From NCBI RefSeq assembly GCF_003711515.1, contig NW_021167082.1, positions 2,101,691 to 2,165,690 of the forward strand: a stretch of DNA of 64,000 bases, in the 5' to 3' direction. The notes below the pieces were generated by a model, which did not search any database, was not told the DNA's origin, and saw only the letters and a list, made by a program, of their open reading frames with translations. A program made the translations under genes and the position numbers. This document shows, one piece after another, positions 1-11,351 of this stretch (its first letter is position 1; each line of letters begins with the position of its first letter). This DNA is from Sodiomyces alkalinus F11 (lineage: Eukaryota > Ascomycota > Sordariomycetes > Glomerellales > Plectosphaerellaceae).

Positions 1-3000
1 TAATTAGTCGTTATACCGCCTTATCCCCGATACGGTCCCGCTTCGGTATCGCGGGTATCTTTGTAGGCCTTTATAACTTCGAGGGCGAGGCGGAAGTCCT
101 TAAGCCTCTTCCGTTATAGGAACCACCCCTATTTAATATATATATATCCGGGGCGTAATAGCTAGTTCTCAACGCTACTACCTAATAGTCTTTTTCCTAG
201 CTATCGCCTTACCGGTTAGAGCGCGCTCCTCTGTCTATAAGGAGCCCTATAACTGTCGCTATAAGGATATTAGAGTATTGTATTCCTCTATTTATAAGGA
301 AGCCTATAGCCGTAGGTACTTTACGACGATTTGCTAAGATCACGGCTATTATTAACGCTATAACCGATAACGGGGTTATCGGTAGAATAGGAAGCTATGG
401 ATTTATAGACTTCTATAGATAGGGATTAAGGGTTATACTAGCTAAGTCACACGGTTTACAACCTAAATCTTATTCTCCTAGACTTAAGATACCCTCCTCT
501 ACCCCTTTACGGCCAGGCTTTACGGACTATAACTTTAACGGTAGTAACGCCGTTAAGGAAAGGGATCCGGGGGGAACTAGCCCTGGTAAAAGGTTAAGTT
601 CAAAAGAAGCAGTTATATAAAGAGAGGGGTCCTTAGCTTATATATCCGTAAATAGCCGTGAATTTCTAGCTCTCTCCTACTCGATCTAACTAATTAGGTC
701 TTCTAGTTACTCCTCGGTTAATTAACGGAGGTTATCCTTAAAGGTAGCGATATCGCCATTAAAAAAGGCGCGTTTATTGAAATCTATATCGCGCGTTCGA
801 ATAACGCGGTTACGGCGCCGGCCAGGCACCTCGATATAGAAGATATTAGTGGAGTTATAGCTAATAAGATAGCCGATATAGGCATAAGGAGTAATACGAT
901 TTAATAGCTTAAAACTGCCGTTTTAAGCGTCCTTAGTTATTATATACGCCTTATAGGCGTAAGCTCGGAGATATAATAAGATCGGCTTCCTTTTAAAAAG
1001 GGCCTCGTATGGTGTTTTCTAATTCTTACTATTATACTACCTTTATAGCATTCGGTTATAGATATACGCGGCTATAGGAATTGCTTTAGGCTATAAATAA
1101 CGGTAGCTTAGCATGGATATTCATCGCACGACCTTTTAAAATCACCACGGCAGTAGCGCGTTTAGCACCCCTATTATACGCTTAAGTATCGGTAGCAGAT
1201 ACCTCTAATAGGATACCCTCCTCGCATAGGAAAAGGGAAATATCGTTAGATTAAGTTAGCTCGTTATTAGCCTCGAAAACGCGCACCTTATAACCTAATT
1301 AACAGTCTATCTAGGCGAGGAATTGCTTAATTATTATAAGGATATCCGCTGCTAGCTTACTCTTTATAACGTAGGTAGCCGTAAAACCACTATAACGGTC
1401 AGTGAAAAATATAAATCTTAAGTCTCTATCAGATATTCGCGTAAAGTCCGTGGAATTAATCGGCCACTATTCCCCTACGTAGGCAGGTACAGTATAAGGG
1501 CGCTTACTAATATACTGTTTTATCTTTATAAGCTCGTAGGCCTCGTAATCGATAGATATTAGTCCCTTAATTTTAACCCCCTACGTCTACTCTTCTAGGT
1601 GCCCGAGAGGCTTAGGGCTAGTATGCTCTGGCCGTAGATACTATAAGATACCCTCCGTAGTGCTTAGATACCGTATCGTCGATTTATCGACGAATTCTCG
1701 GGTAAAAGAAGAGACTAGAAAAGCAGCCGCAGATTAGTCAGAATCGCAGGTCACGTACTTAATAACGGTCTAATCGAAGTGATAACTTAGCTAGCATAGT
1801 ATATATCTATTAGTATATCGAACATAGTTAGTTAGCGGCTTTTAATCCTACTAGTAGCCTTATAGTCGTAACCGTTAATTTAAGATTAAATTATAGGCAA
1901 AATCTTCGTAGTATATAACGTTTAATAGTCTGAAATCGAGGCCTCTTATTAGTCCATTTAATCTTACAGTCACGTTATCGTAACCTTTAATAGACCGGGA
2001 TAAACTGCCGGCTACCACGTACTCCCCCTATATAGCGGGTATAAAATCAGAAAAGCGGGACAATTTCTTAATAATATAAATCGTAGTGCCGGAATCGAGG
2101 ATAGCAGATACCAGAAAAGGGTACCTAGTAGTAATACTAGCCGTAAAGGTAATAGTGTAAGAGATACCGCTACGGACGCTACTATAGTTAAATCACGCCT
2201 CTTTAAGCTATACGGAATCCCGACTTATATTCTTCTTCACCTTCTTTATAACGCGTAGTTCTTCTACTTCTGCGCGTATTATAGGGTCGTATTTAAGGAA
2301 CCGTTATACGGTTATTTTAATGCTATCGTAAGTAATCTAACCGTGTATTACTATTTCCGGGAATAGGTAATAATAGGCGTTAATATCGTGACTAAGCGTA
2401 GTATAAACACGGTAGGGTTCCCCTCGCTAGAGGGCAGATTAACGTCTTATAGAAGAAGAGCGGTTAGTTAAAGTAATAGAAGGTATAGCTATAGATACCG
2501 CGGTAGTGGGATTCTTAGCTTTATTCTTCCCACGGCCGTCCTTTCTTTTAGGCTTAGCCGTGGTCTTTAAGGTATCTTCACCCTTTTCGCTTCTAGTATA
2601 TAGTGCAGGGAATACTATAAGGCAATAATTACCACGCTTTCCTTAATCTTTAAGTCTAGCCTCGATATATCGTTATCTAAGAGAATAAAGATCCTCGGGT
2701 TAGATTACTTTCGTATCCAGGAGATATCCCTTAGCCTTAGTCTAGTCGCGGCTAGCTATCACGTAGATCCCTTTCAAGAGTCTACTGCCTAAATATATAT
2801 AGCGGGCGTCGATTTAACCTTTTGAAGGTGCTTTAATAATTCCTGCTATTATACTAACCACTCCTATAGCTTCTTAAGGCTATTCAGAGATATACGAACA
2901 TATTTATTATATTCTTCGTAGATATCTACGCGGCGCCTAGTTATATAGTAAGCGGTATCGCGTTAAACGGCTTTATCAACCCCTTAAGGAGTAGTATTAC

Positions 3001-3675
3001 GTAGGAGTAGTTTACAGCTTTTATTAATAGTATTAGTTTACTATATTAGTACGGCGTTAATGCCTTTAGCGTTTTTATAGTGGTCATCCCTCTATATCTT
3101 CTAGCGCTACATCGTAGATTTATAGGCGCGATAACCGCCGGTTATTAGATCTATAAGCTATGTAGACGTGGCGCCTACTTAGATAACTACGTTTAACGCT
3201 TAGAATGCACCGTAGGAAGGTAAAGGAGGCCTTTAAGGAGGGGGAATAGAATTATTAGGGCGTAGATATTCCTAGACTTTATTATTAACGGCCGTAGCTT
3301 CGTAATAGCTACGCTAGAACTCCTAACCGTGAAAGGCTTTATAGGTAACTAGCTAGTATTCCGATAATTTAATAGTTATTTATAGATTAACACGCTATAT
3401 CGGCATAGCTAGATAGCTTCTCAATCGGTAGTCGTAAAAGGTAAGGTAGGTTTTCACTTAGTAAGTAAGACTCTTAACTATCAGATAAAGCGTAGTCGAA
3501 ATCGTTATAAAATAGGTCAAGATTAATTAAGGTAATTATATACTATTATAACTATATAAGGACCTTCAGGGAATTGCTGCCACCGTATTTTTTATAGTGT
3601 AGATTCTGTAAGCGTCCACCCGGATTATACTCTTGATAATCCGGCCCGTTGCATAACCAAAAAGACTATAGTCTG
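1..3675 (-). mobile_element. Copia-B1: partial Ty1/copia LTR retrotransposon, RIP-degraded
   Basis: This minus-strand copia element runs off the left edge. Read right to left it has an LTR remnant (about 3590-3675), a gag region (about 2650-3500), a basic protease/pre-integrase linker (about 2200-2600), then the integrase region down to about 650 and the sequence beyond it. It aligns piece by piece with copia-B4 at 53.9-63.3 kb. For example, 1090-1210 is the reverse complement of 62520-62630, and 390-800 matches 62990-63320. Stops are TAA and TAG throughout and CA/TG are depleted, so no protein can be made. The right end stops inside the LTR, where copia-A sequence begins. Confidence 0.85.
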
Positions 3676-3678
3676 TTC

Positions 3679-4280
3679 CATAGTATCCGCCCTTACTATA
3701 TCCTAATACCCGAGGTCCCCGAGATCCGAAGCTTTTAGTTAGGTATAGATCCGTTAAGGATAATATCGTAGTCCGTATACCTGTATATTATACCCCCTTA
3801 GTTAAGGTAAGTCTTCCCAGGTAAACTAACTACTTAAACGCTTCGGTTCCAACTAAAAGCTCTTAACTGTTTTATTATAAAATTAATAGTTTAGGGAAAA
3901 CGCCCTTATATAAGGGATCTAAATTCGCCCTATTTAACCGTTTATTCTAATTCTCTCTTGATTAATTTCTTTATTCTAATTAGCCGGATTTATTTAATCG
4001 GATCTATATCTATTAGATCTACTACGCTCTTAGGGGGCTTTAGTATCGTTATAGCCGCGACTTTAGCGTATTTAATCTTTTCGTGTAATTACTTTAACTA
4101 CTTAATATAATTCTCTCAATCCGTTAAATTAAGCTATTATTATAATCTTTTAATCCCTGCCTCCGGTAATACCTTTATTGAACCGTCCGCGATTATATCC
4201 TTCGTGTTAATATATATAACCCTAAAAAGGCCTTACTATACTAACTAGCGCGATTACTAGTTATAAACATTAATATACCG
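3679..4280 (-). mobile_element. Copia-A4: 3'-end fragment of a copia-A element
   Basis: This fragment matches the 3' end of copia-A1 (about 4990-5590) in the same orientation. It has the inner part of the LTR, the purine-rich tract next to it (around 3795-3810) and the terminal RNase H region. The LTR is cut on its outer side at about 3679, and the internal match ends at about 4280. It is therefore a remnant with no detectable target duplication, and it is heavily RIP-mutated. Confidence 0.75.
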
Positions 4281-4589
4281 TTAAATACCGGAAAAAGCTA
4301 TAAAGGCTAAGAACTAACTGATGTCTTTAAGGAGGGATAAAAAAGCTTAGTTAATCTAAGGATAGCCTTAAAGAAGACGGAGGTTCTAAGAGCATTATAG
4401 CCGGGTAATATTAAAGAACTACGAGACGCCGAAGAGCTATAAGGCATACGGCGGAACCAGAAGATTAAAGTGATACGAGGCATGCCGGCGTAGCGGTAAA
4501 AGATAAACGTTATCGGCGCCCTAGGTAATAACTAGGAAGCCCTAAGAAACCCTAGGGAATTGTAGGAATAGAAGGACTATAATCTTTAA
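4281..4589. repeat. Repeat R, copy 1
   Basis: About 270-300 bp here match 53337-53650 in the same orientation. Shared blocks include ctttaaggaaggataaa-like sequence, a GA-rich tract with gacgccg/gacgtta motifs, and a near-identical ccctaggtaataacta segment. I recognise no protein domain. The right edge touches the gypsy-1 reverse transcriptase fragment, so R may be part of that element or an independent repeat. Confidence 0.5.
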
Positions 4590-4835
4590 AGCGTTATAAT
4601 ACCTAACGAATATATAATACGTAGGTAGTTATATCCAAACTATAAATTAGAATATCGTTTGGGTAAATAATATAAATAGTATTAACTAAGCTAGCTAAGG
4701 TATAGTTAATATACTTTTAGAAACTAATAGATATATTATAAAGGCTATATAGTATAATAAGGTACTTAAAGTAGCCATATTTTCTTCAGAACGCTATCTT
4801 CTATTTATAGCCTTCCTATATTCGTAGGCGGTAGT
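4590..4835 (-). pseudogene. Gypsy-1 reverse transcriptase, downstream part (split by copia-A1)
   Basis: Read on the minus strand, this gives a Ty3/gypsy reverse transcriptase block. It contains the palm motif as YPNDILIYS, where functional gypsy elements have Y-x-DD-ILIYS, preceded by a phenylalanine-rich helix and followed by a VL-R-KDY-like segment. It is the continuation of the reverse transcriptase at 11352-12000, from which it is separated by the insertion of copia-A1. Stops are TAA/TAG. The last five bases (4831-4835, gtagt) are the copia-A1 target duplication. Confidence 0.7.
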
Positions 4836-5098
4836 TATCGCACGTTAAATAGCACTTGTATAATTAACTTGGTAGAGCAGAAATCGTGTGTGTGTATTAT
4901 GTTAAGTTATATCTATGTGAGTCTTTTACACCCTTAATTTAGGTAGTGAAGACTCAATTATAGGTACTATATTATTTAGATTCTATCCGATCTTTTCTGG
5001 TATCCGCCCCTATTATATCCTAATACCCTAGGTCCGAAGCCCTTAGTTACGCATAGAACCCCTATAGACCACGTTGTAGTCCGTGTGCCTATATAACA
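4836..5098 (-). repeat. Copia-A1 3' LTR
   Basis: This 263-bp repeat pairs with 11087-11351. It begins tatcgcacg and ends cctatataaca, RIP-altered forms of the TG/CA ends. A GT microsatellite lies near 4888. Confidence 0.9.
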
Positions 5099-5099
5099 C

Positions 5100-8000
5100 A
5101 CCCCCTTAGTTAAGGTGGGTCTTCTTAGGTTAACTAACTAATTAAAGGCTTCGGTTTAAACTAAACGCGCTTAACGTTTCTATTATAAAATTAATAGTTA
5201 AGGGAAAACGCCCTTATAAAATGGATCTAAATCCGCCCTATTTAAGCGTTTAATTTAATTATATCTTAATTAGTTCCTCTATTCTAACTAGCTAGATCTA
5301 CTTAATCGGATCTATATCTATCAGATCTACTACGCCCTTAGGGGCCTTTATTATCGGTATAACCGCGCCTTTAGCGCGTTTAATCTCTTTATATACTTAC
5401 TTCGACTACTTAATACGATCCATTTAATCCGTTAAATTAAGCTATCATTATAGTCGTTTAATCCCCGCCTCCGATAGTGCCTTCGTTAAACCGTCCGCGA
5501 TTATATCCTTCGTATAAACGTATATAATCTCAAAAAGATCTTATTATACTAACTAGCGTGCCTACTAGTTATAAATATCAATATACCGTAATCTTATTCG
5601 CAGGCGTTATACCTTCTTATTAACGAGGTTAATAGTCTACTAATTATCGTAGTATAGCTATAGTTATTATTAATCTAGCTAAAGCTTTAGATCTCTAAGT
5701 ATCAAACTAACGAATAATATCTCCTTAGCGGCCTCTATAAGAGCGAGTAGTTCCGACTCTATTAACGACGTTGTAATTATCGGATACTTACCCGCCTTTT
5801 AGTTAATATTACCGCCGAAAAGCTTTATCGTGTATCTTTAGGAGCTTTTACGGTCTGGATTATCCCCGAAGCACACGTCCTTTACGGTTAGGAAGAGTCT
5901 ATCCGTACCGAATTCTAGGCAGTAGTGCCTTATATAGTATAGGAATAATAGTATATATTAAGCCCTCTTAAGGTGGTTAAAGGAGGGGTTAACGTTATAT
6001 TAGGAAAGCTTCGAATAGGCGAACGCGATATCGGGTCTTATCACGATAGTGGTATATAGAATTAAACCTATTATACCCTAATACTACCGGACCGCGGGAA
6101 TTAACGCGCGTATACCGTCGCGTGGTATTAACGGCTTTAAAGTTAATAATAGGACCTTTAATAGTTTTCGGTAAAGGATATCTACATAGTATTTAACCAC
6201 GATCTTGTCTATATAGGAGAATTATAATAACTATAATCTATATATAGCTCTATCCTTTAGAACCTTAATTCCTAGAAATTAATGGACTTTATCGCCTCCT
6301 ACTAACCTATAGTTTTATTTAAGGGTAGCCTAGAGGTCGTCGGCGTTAGTTTTATAATCTCTAGAGTAGATAAGTCCGATATCATTAACGTAGACGACTA
6401 GGATTCAACGATCGCGGATTATAATAGAGGGGTTATTAGGTATAGCCGTGAATCCTATCTTCTATAGCGTGCCGCTAAATTCCTCTTACTATAATAGTAG
6501 CGATACCCTTAAGCCGAAGAGGGCTTTCAGTAGTAGCAGGACTTTGCCTAATACTTCGTAGCCTTACGGTATCTTTATAAATACTTCCTCTTTAAGGCTA
6601 GCGTTAACGAACGCGTTAATAGCCTTAAACTACCTTATCTCTAGGTTAAATTAAGCGGCGATAGCTATTAGTATATAGAAGGACCGCGAGGCTAATATAG
6701 CGGTATAGTTATCTTTAGTTTCTAACTGTTTTTATTAATCCCCTCGCACTATAAGGTATACCTTACACTTAAGGAGGGTACCTAATACGCCCCTAACCTC
6801 TAATACGCGCTAGCACTATCCGCCCTATTATAGAACCGATAGCGCGGGCACTATTCGCGCGGATAGGGAATATATAGCTCCGGGGCTATCCTTACGGATA
6901 GGGAATATATAGCGCCCGGACTATAGTAGAAGGGATAGTGCGGATTATAGTTAAGCCGGGCCGGCCGGGGGATATACCCCCGGCGCGGTTCCCCCTTAGT
7001 TTAGTAGGAATTATCTTTATTATACCCTATTTTCTGTACCTAAAGGTCGCTATTCCGAACCCTCGAAGCCCTAGGTCCGATAGTACTGGCTGGCCAGAGA
7101 TATGCCTAGACAGGGCATATTAGTACCCTCCTTTTTAAATTGATAGGTGTATACCTATCTATAGGCGAGGACTTATTACTTAGTAGCCTAATTACCGCCT
7201 ACCTCCTACTAGTAGCCTATTTGTCAGTAGCCCTCAAGGAATTCCCCCTTAGCCTATAACTACTGCTCTCGTAACGGGTGGAGGCATATATTATAGTAGT
7301 GGTTTAGCGGAGGCGGGAGATCCTTACGGGTTAGACGCGATAGCGGCTAGGAGACGTTAAAGGGAGAGGGATCTATAGCTTTAGCGCCGATAATATTACC
7401 GTCGTTAATAGCATACTTCCTCCTACGTATAGGGTTATAAGTCCTTCTAGCGTTAAAGAACGCTTTCTAGGTATTATCGTTCTATACCTTCTCGGTTATG
7501 TATAGATTTATAATAGTTCTCGCGGTAGATAGGCGTGCGAGTAATAGGCGCGTGGCTAGCAGGCACCCCCTCAGGGTATCTATAGCTATCCGTTAGTGGT
7601 TATTATATTCTTCTACCTTAACGTTCCTAACAACCGCTAACGCTATAAGGAATACGCGTGTAGGCTCTTCCGGGGATATTAAAGGCATAGGAAACGGTTT
7701 AAGCCTTGTAGTAGTAAACCGTGGAGTATCCGTAGTAATAGCGGTAGCCTCTCTCGTAGTAATAGTAACGGCCTCGCCTTTATCCGTAGTAATAACGGTA
7801 GTATTAGAGTCTTCCGACTTAAGATCTAATACGTTTACAGCTATACCCCTTAATAGTAGCCTATTCGCTATATCGTTAGATTAGGTAATACAAATAGATT
7901 ATAGGCGTTCCTCGATTTCCTTAGCGGAAGCTATAGCCTATAGCGTTTTAATTCTACCGCTAAAGATCTTATCTTCGTTAAAGATCACGTCTCTTATAGT

Positions 8001-10930
8001 AATAATATCCGTTAGATATAGTAGGTAGACACGAAAGCTATTCGAGAATTAGTATCTAATATAATAACTAATATACACCTTCGATTCCAGCCATTATAGG
8101 CGGTTCCTTTTAGCTTAGGTATCGCGCGTTTTTATAAAGGCTTTATAGCCGTATACTTATAGGTACGTAAGGTTATGTTAACGGTCGCGTAGGCCTTTGT
8201 ATAGCGTCTTCTAGTCGTTAATATATTATAGCGTTCTATTATATAGACATATAGCAGTCTTAAAGATCTTAGGCTAGATAGACGTGGGCAGATTAGCCTT
8301 AAGCCTTATAGCCCTCGCCCTTCTTTTAACGATACCTTTAATCCATTCTATAACGCCGTTTTAATCATATAAATATAGTGGTAACGGCTAACCTTCTACC
8401 CCCTTAGCAGCGAGGAAAATAACGACTTCTAGATACTAAAATATCTTAGAATCGGCCCGTATAATACGTGGCTTAACGTCGAATTAGGTCTTAAGTAGGG
8501 TAAAAATATCTCTTAACGTATAAAGGATAAAGCCTTAGTCTCTCTTTTATAGGTAGTAATCCTACATATAACCTATATATACGTCTATAACGAATATAAT
8601 AGACTTATATAGGCCGCCCACTAACGACTCTGCCTCTTTAAGATCGTGAGAATTAATATCTAGGGCCTCTCCGGGCTTTAACGGGTAAAGGGATAGTATC
8701 CGCCGGATCTACGTAGGTATTTAGGGTTACCTATACACGTTATAGTCGGCGGTGCGCGGTCCCTTTATTCTTACCCCCTAAGTAGTATCGATAATCCTTA
8801 TAAGGGTATCGGTACCGTAATAGCCGCGGCGTTTATATTACTACTACGCTATAGTCTTTTACGGTTTCCGCGGTTATCGCGATCTTCTATACGGGTTATT
8901 ACGGGGGTGCTAAGCCGGAACCGTAAACGCGGTAGCCGTGGCTTCCGCGCGTTCGATTATATACTAGCCGTGGATATCTAGTAGCTTATAGATAGGCCGG
9001 TTATTAGTAGAGCTAATACTAGTATCGTTTATAGTATCCGAGCGGTAGCCGTATAAGCGTAACTAGCGTTCCGAGACGATATTAGTAACGAACTCCTTAT
9101 AGTATACGACGTCACGGAGGTGTAGTAGTCTCTTTATACCCGATAAGGATTATATACGTAGCTTAACGTCTCCGTATCGGAGGATAGAAGCCTTATAAGT
9201 ACCTACCTAAAGGGATAAAGATAATGTATTCATAGGTAGTCTAACGGCCGTAAAACGGCCTTAATTATTAAAGACGTGGATTAATGATCCTAAGTCTAGG
9301 ATAGCGCAGTATAATAGTGCTTTAGCTTAGTTAATAGATAAGGATACTCCTTATTCTTATAATCTTAATAGTGTTATCATATAAGGGCGCGCCACCCCCT
9401 TCTTAGGTTAGGTAGACGCCTAGCCGTATACTCGCGGTAACGGAAAGGTCTTTTAGAACTATATTTACGAGTAGCCTGGTAACCCCCCGATTTTATAGTT
9501 ACGGTGTAGTAATTATAATAGGCGTAGTATTATAGAGTTAATCTTCCTAGACTTCCTCTATTTTATTAGCGGCGATAGACCCTAAGGCTTACCGCCTTTT
9601 CTATATCGCGGTATCCACGCGGCTTTAAAACTATAGTTACGTACCTTCTTTTCTATAACCTTCGTAATATCTTGACGGCCACGCTAGGTATAAGAGCGTA
9701 TATCCGACCTCACGTATTAATAGGCGGCGGTGATAGAGGTATTCTTATATATCTTATAAGGCCTCCTCGTTATAGGAGGGATAGCCTTTACGGACGTATT
9801 ACTACGAGGACGCTTTTTATTATCTTTATTATTAGTAGTATCCTTAGTATCGGGGAGGTTCCTAAGGGTATTAAAGGTGCCTCTCCCGACTCTAGGCTTT
9901 ATAGCGGAGGACTATAGGCTTTTTATATTACTAAGAACCGCCCGTAAAGCCTTTACGAAATGGTTAATCGTTAGCTTATTTTCCGTAATCTTATCGTAGT
10001 TATTTACTAGGTAGTTATTACTCTATTCCTAGGCGATAGGTCTAATAGCTTTTAACGCGTTTTTCGCTTATCGGTCCGCGCTTAATAGCTCTAAAACGCC
10101 TATATATTTATAGTGTATTATCGCTATTTTCTAGCTTATAACCTAGCCGTCTATATCGTTAGGTATAGCCTTTATAGGCGTGGTATATTATCGATATAGG
10201 ACTAAGGCTTTCTTTTGGAGGTTTATACGGATTAGTCCTATATACGTGTAGAGGAGAGTAATCTAAGCCCGTGGGTTATTTATGGTATTATCCTATAGCT
10301 AAGCGAGAAGGTTATATAATATAGTATAGATAGTCCTTGTAATATAAGAGCGTACCTTATGAAACTCCTTCTACTACGCGTTATAGTCTACCTTTTCCTC
10401 GCGGTATATACGGCGATCTTATAGGTACCGTGTACGCCCCTTTTCGGAGCGGTCGTTAATAGATATAGGCGTCCTTATTAGTGGTTCTTTTATTACGGCC
10501 GTAGCCTTCCGGCGGGCGGCCGTCTTCTTCTTACCAGTGGCCGTAGCCGCTATAGTAGTGGCTATAGTAGCCGTGGCGGCGTCTATAGCGTCTATACCCT
10601 TATCGCCCTTTAGCGTAATAGTACAAGACAGAGTAGCCGTACCGGTAAAAGACAGGGTAGCTATAGCCTTCTCTATTGCGTTAGGGTTAATAAAGGCTTT
10701 ATATTTACGGACGTTAGGTAGTATAGGCTTAAGAAGTAGGTAAGCGTCGGCCTCCTTATCGCTTAGCTTTAGATTAAGATATTTATCCTAGTAGGAGGTA
10801 GATTTACCGCGCACGGCGTGCCGCTACGTTACCTAATCCTCCTAGTTAATAAGGGTAGTAGCGGCCGCCTTCTATTTGGCGTTAGATACGTTAGAAGATA
10901 TCTTTACTTATCTATCGGTTATCGGTTAAT
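5100..10930 (-). pseudogene. Copia-A1 gag-pol polyprotein remnant
   Basis: On the minus strand the order is gag (about 10930-9950), protease/linker, integrase core (about 8720-8100), reverse transcriptase (about 7300-5700, split by the solo LTR at 6783-7122) and RNase H near the 3' LTR. The visible copia motifs are INAFVNASL at about 6600 (family form D-AFLN-L) and YVNDIGLIYSRD at about 6360-6400, where YVDD is expected. The integrase start reads ALDINSHDLKE. Domain order IN before RT marks Ty1/copia. Many TAG/TAA codons break the frame, and the DD-to-ND change would also remove catalysis. Confidence 0.85.
6783..7122 (+). repeat. Solo LTR (family LTR-C) inserted in copia-A1
   Basis: A 340-bp insertion flanked by a perfect 5-bp duplication gtacc (6778-6782 and 7123-7127). 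The empty site is preserved in copia-A2 at about 24730-24745. The ends read taatacgccc and gggcatatta. Copy 3 begins tgatacgcccc, so the ancestral ends were TG...CA, as in an LTR. It contains an internal short repeat (ggatagggaatatatagc twice). Related copies lie at 20574-20937 and 51173-51580. Confidence 0.85.
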
Positions 10931-11086
10931 TAATTAATAGATAGGTTAATTAATCTTTTAATTACTTTAATTAGGTCAATAGTAGTTATTTAAGATTGTT
11001 TATATAAACGTGATTACTTTTTATAGTAGAATAGGGGTAGCCTTATTAATCTCTATTGTTTTAGCATTATAAACCGGGCGTATAAC

Positions 11087-11351
11087 TATCGCATATTAGA
11101 TAGCACTTATATAATTAACTTAGTAGAGGAGAAATCTCATATATATATATTATATTAAGTTATATCTATGTAAGTCTTTTATACCCTTAATTTAGGTGGT
11201 GATAACTCTATTATAGGTACTATGTTATTTGGATCCTTTCCGATCTTTTCCGGTATCCGCCCCTGTTATATCCTAATACCCGAGGTCCGAAGCCCTTAGT
11301 CAGGTATAGATCCCTTATAGACCACGTCGTGGTCCGTCTGCCTATACGACA
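11087..11351 (-). repeat. Copia-A1 5' LTR
   Basis: This 265-bp repeat pairs with 4836-5098 and ends cctatacgaca, directly before the target duplication gtagt. The GT run of sister LTRs reads as a TA run here, which fits RIP. Confidence 0.9.

Larger units (their letters stand above)
4836..11351 (-). mobile_element. Copia-A1: full-length Ty1/copia retrotransposon, RIP-degraded
   Basis: A complete element of 6.5 kb including the nested LTR-C. Its LTRs are at 11087-11351 (5') and 4836-5098 (3'), flanked by the 5-bp duplication gtagt (4831-4835 and 11352-11356). LTR ends are TGTCG...CGACA in less mutated copies, so they are canonical TG...CA ends altered by RIP. A purine tract (aactaaggggg on the minus strand) abuts the 3' LTR. 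It inserted into the gypsy-1 reverse transcriptase. Copia-A2 (22784-29208) is a second full copy and copia-A3 a partial one. Confidence 0.93.

Noticed and set aside
6783..7122. DNA transposon or MITE with terminal inverted repeats taatacgccc/gggcatatta
   Set aside because: A less mutated copy begins TG and the duplication is 5 bp, which fits an LTR better; the inverted ends are short.
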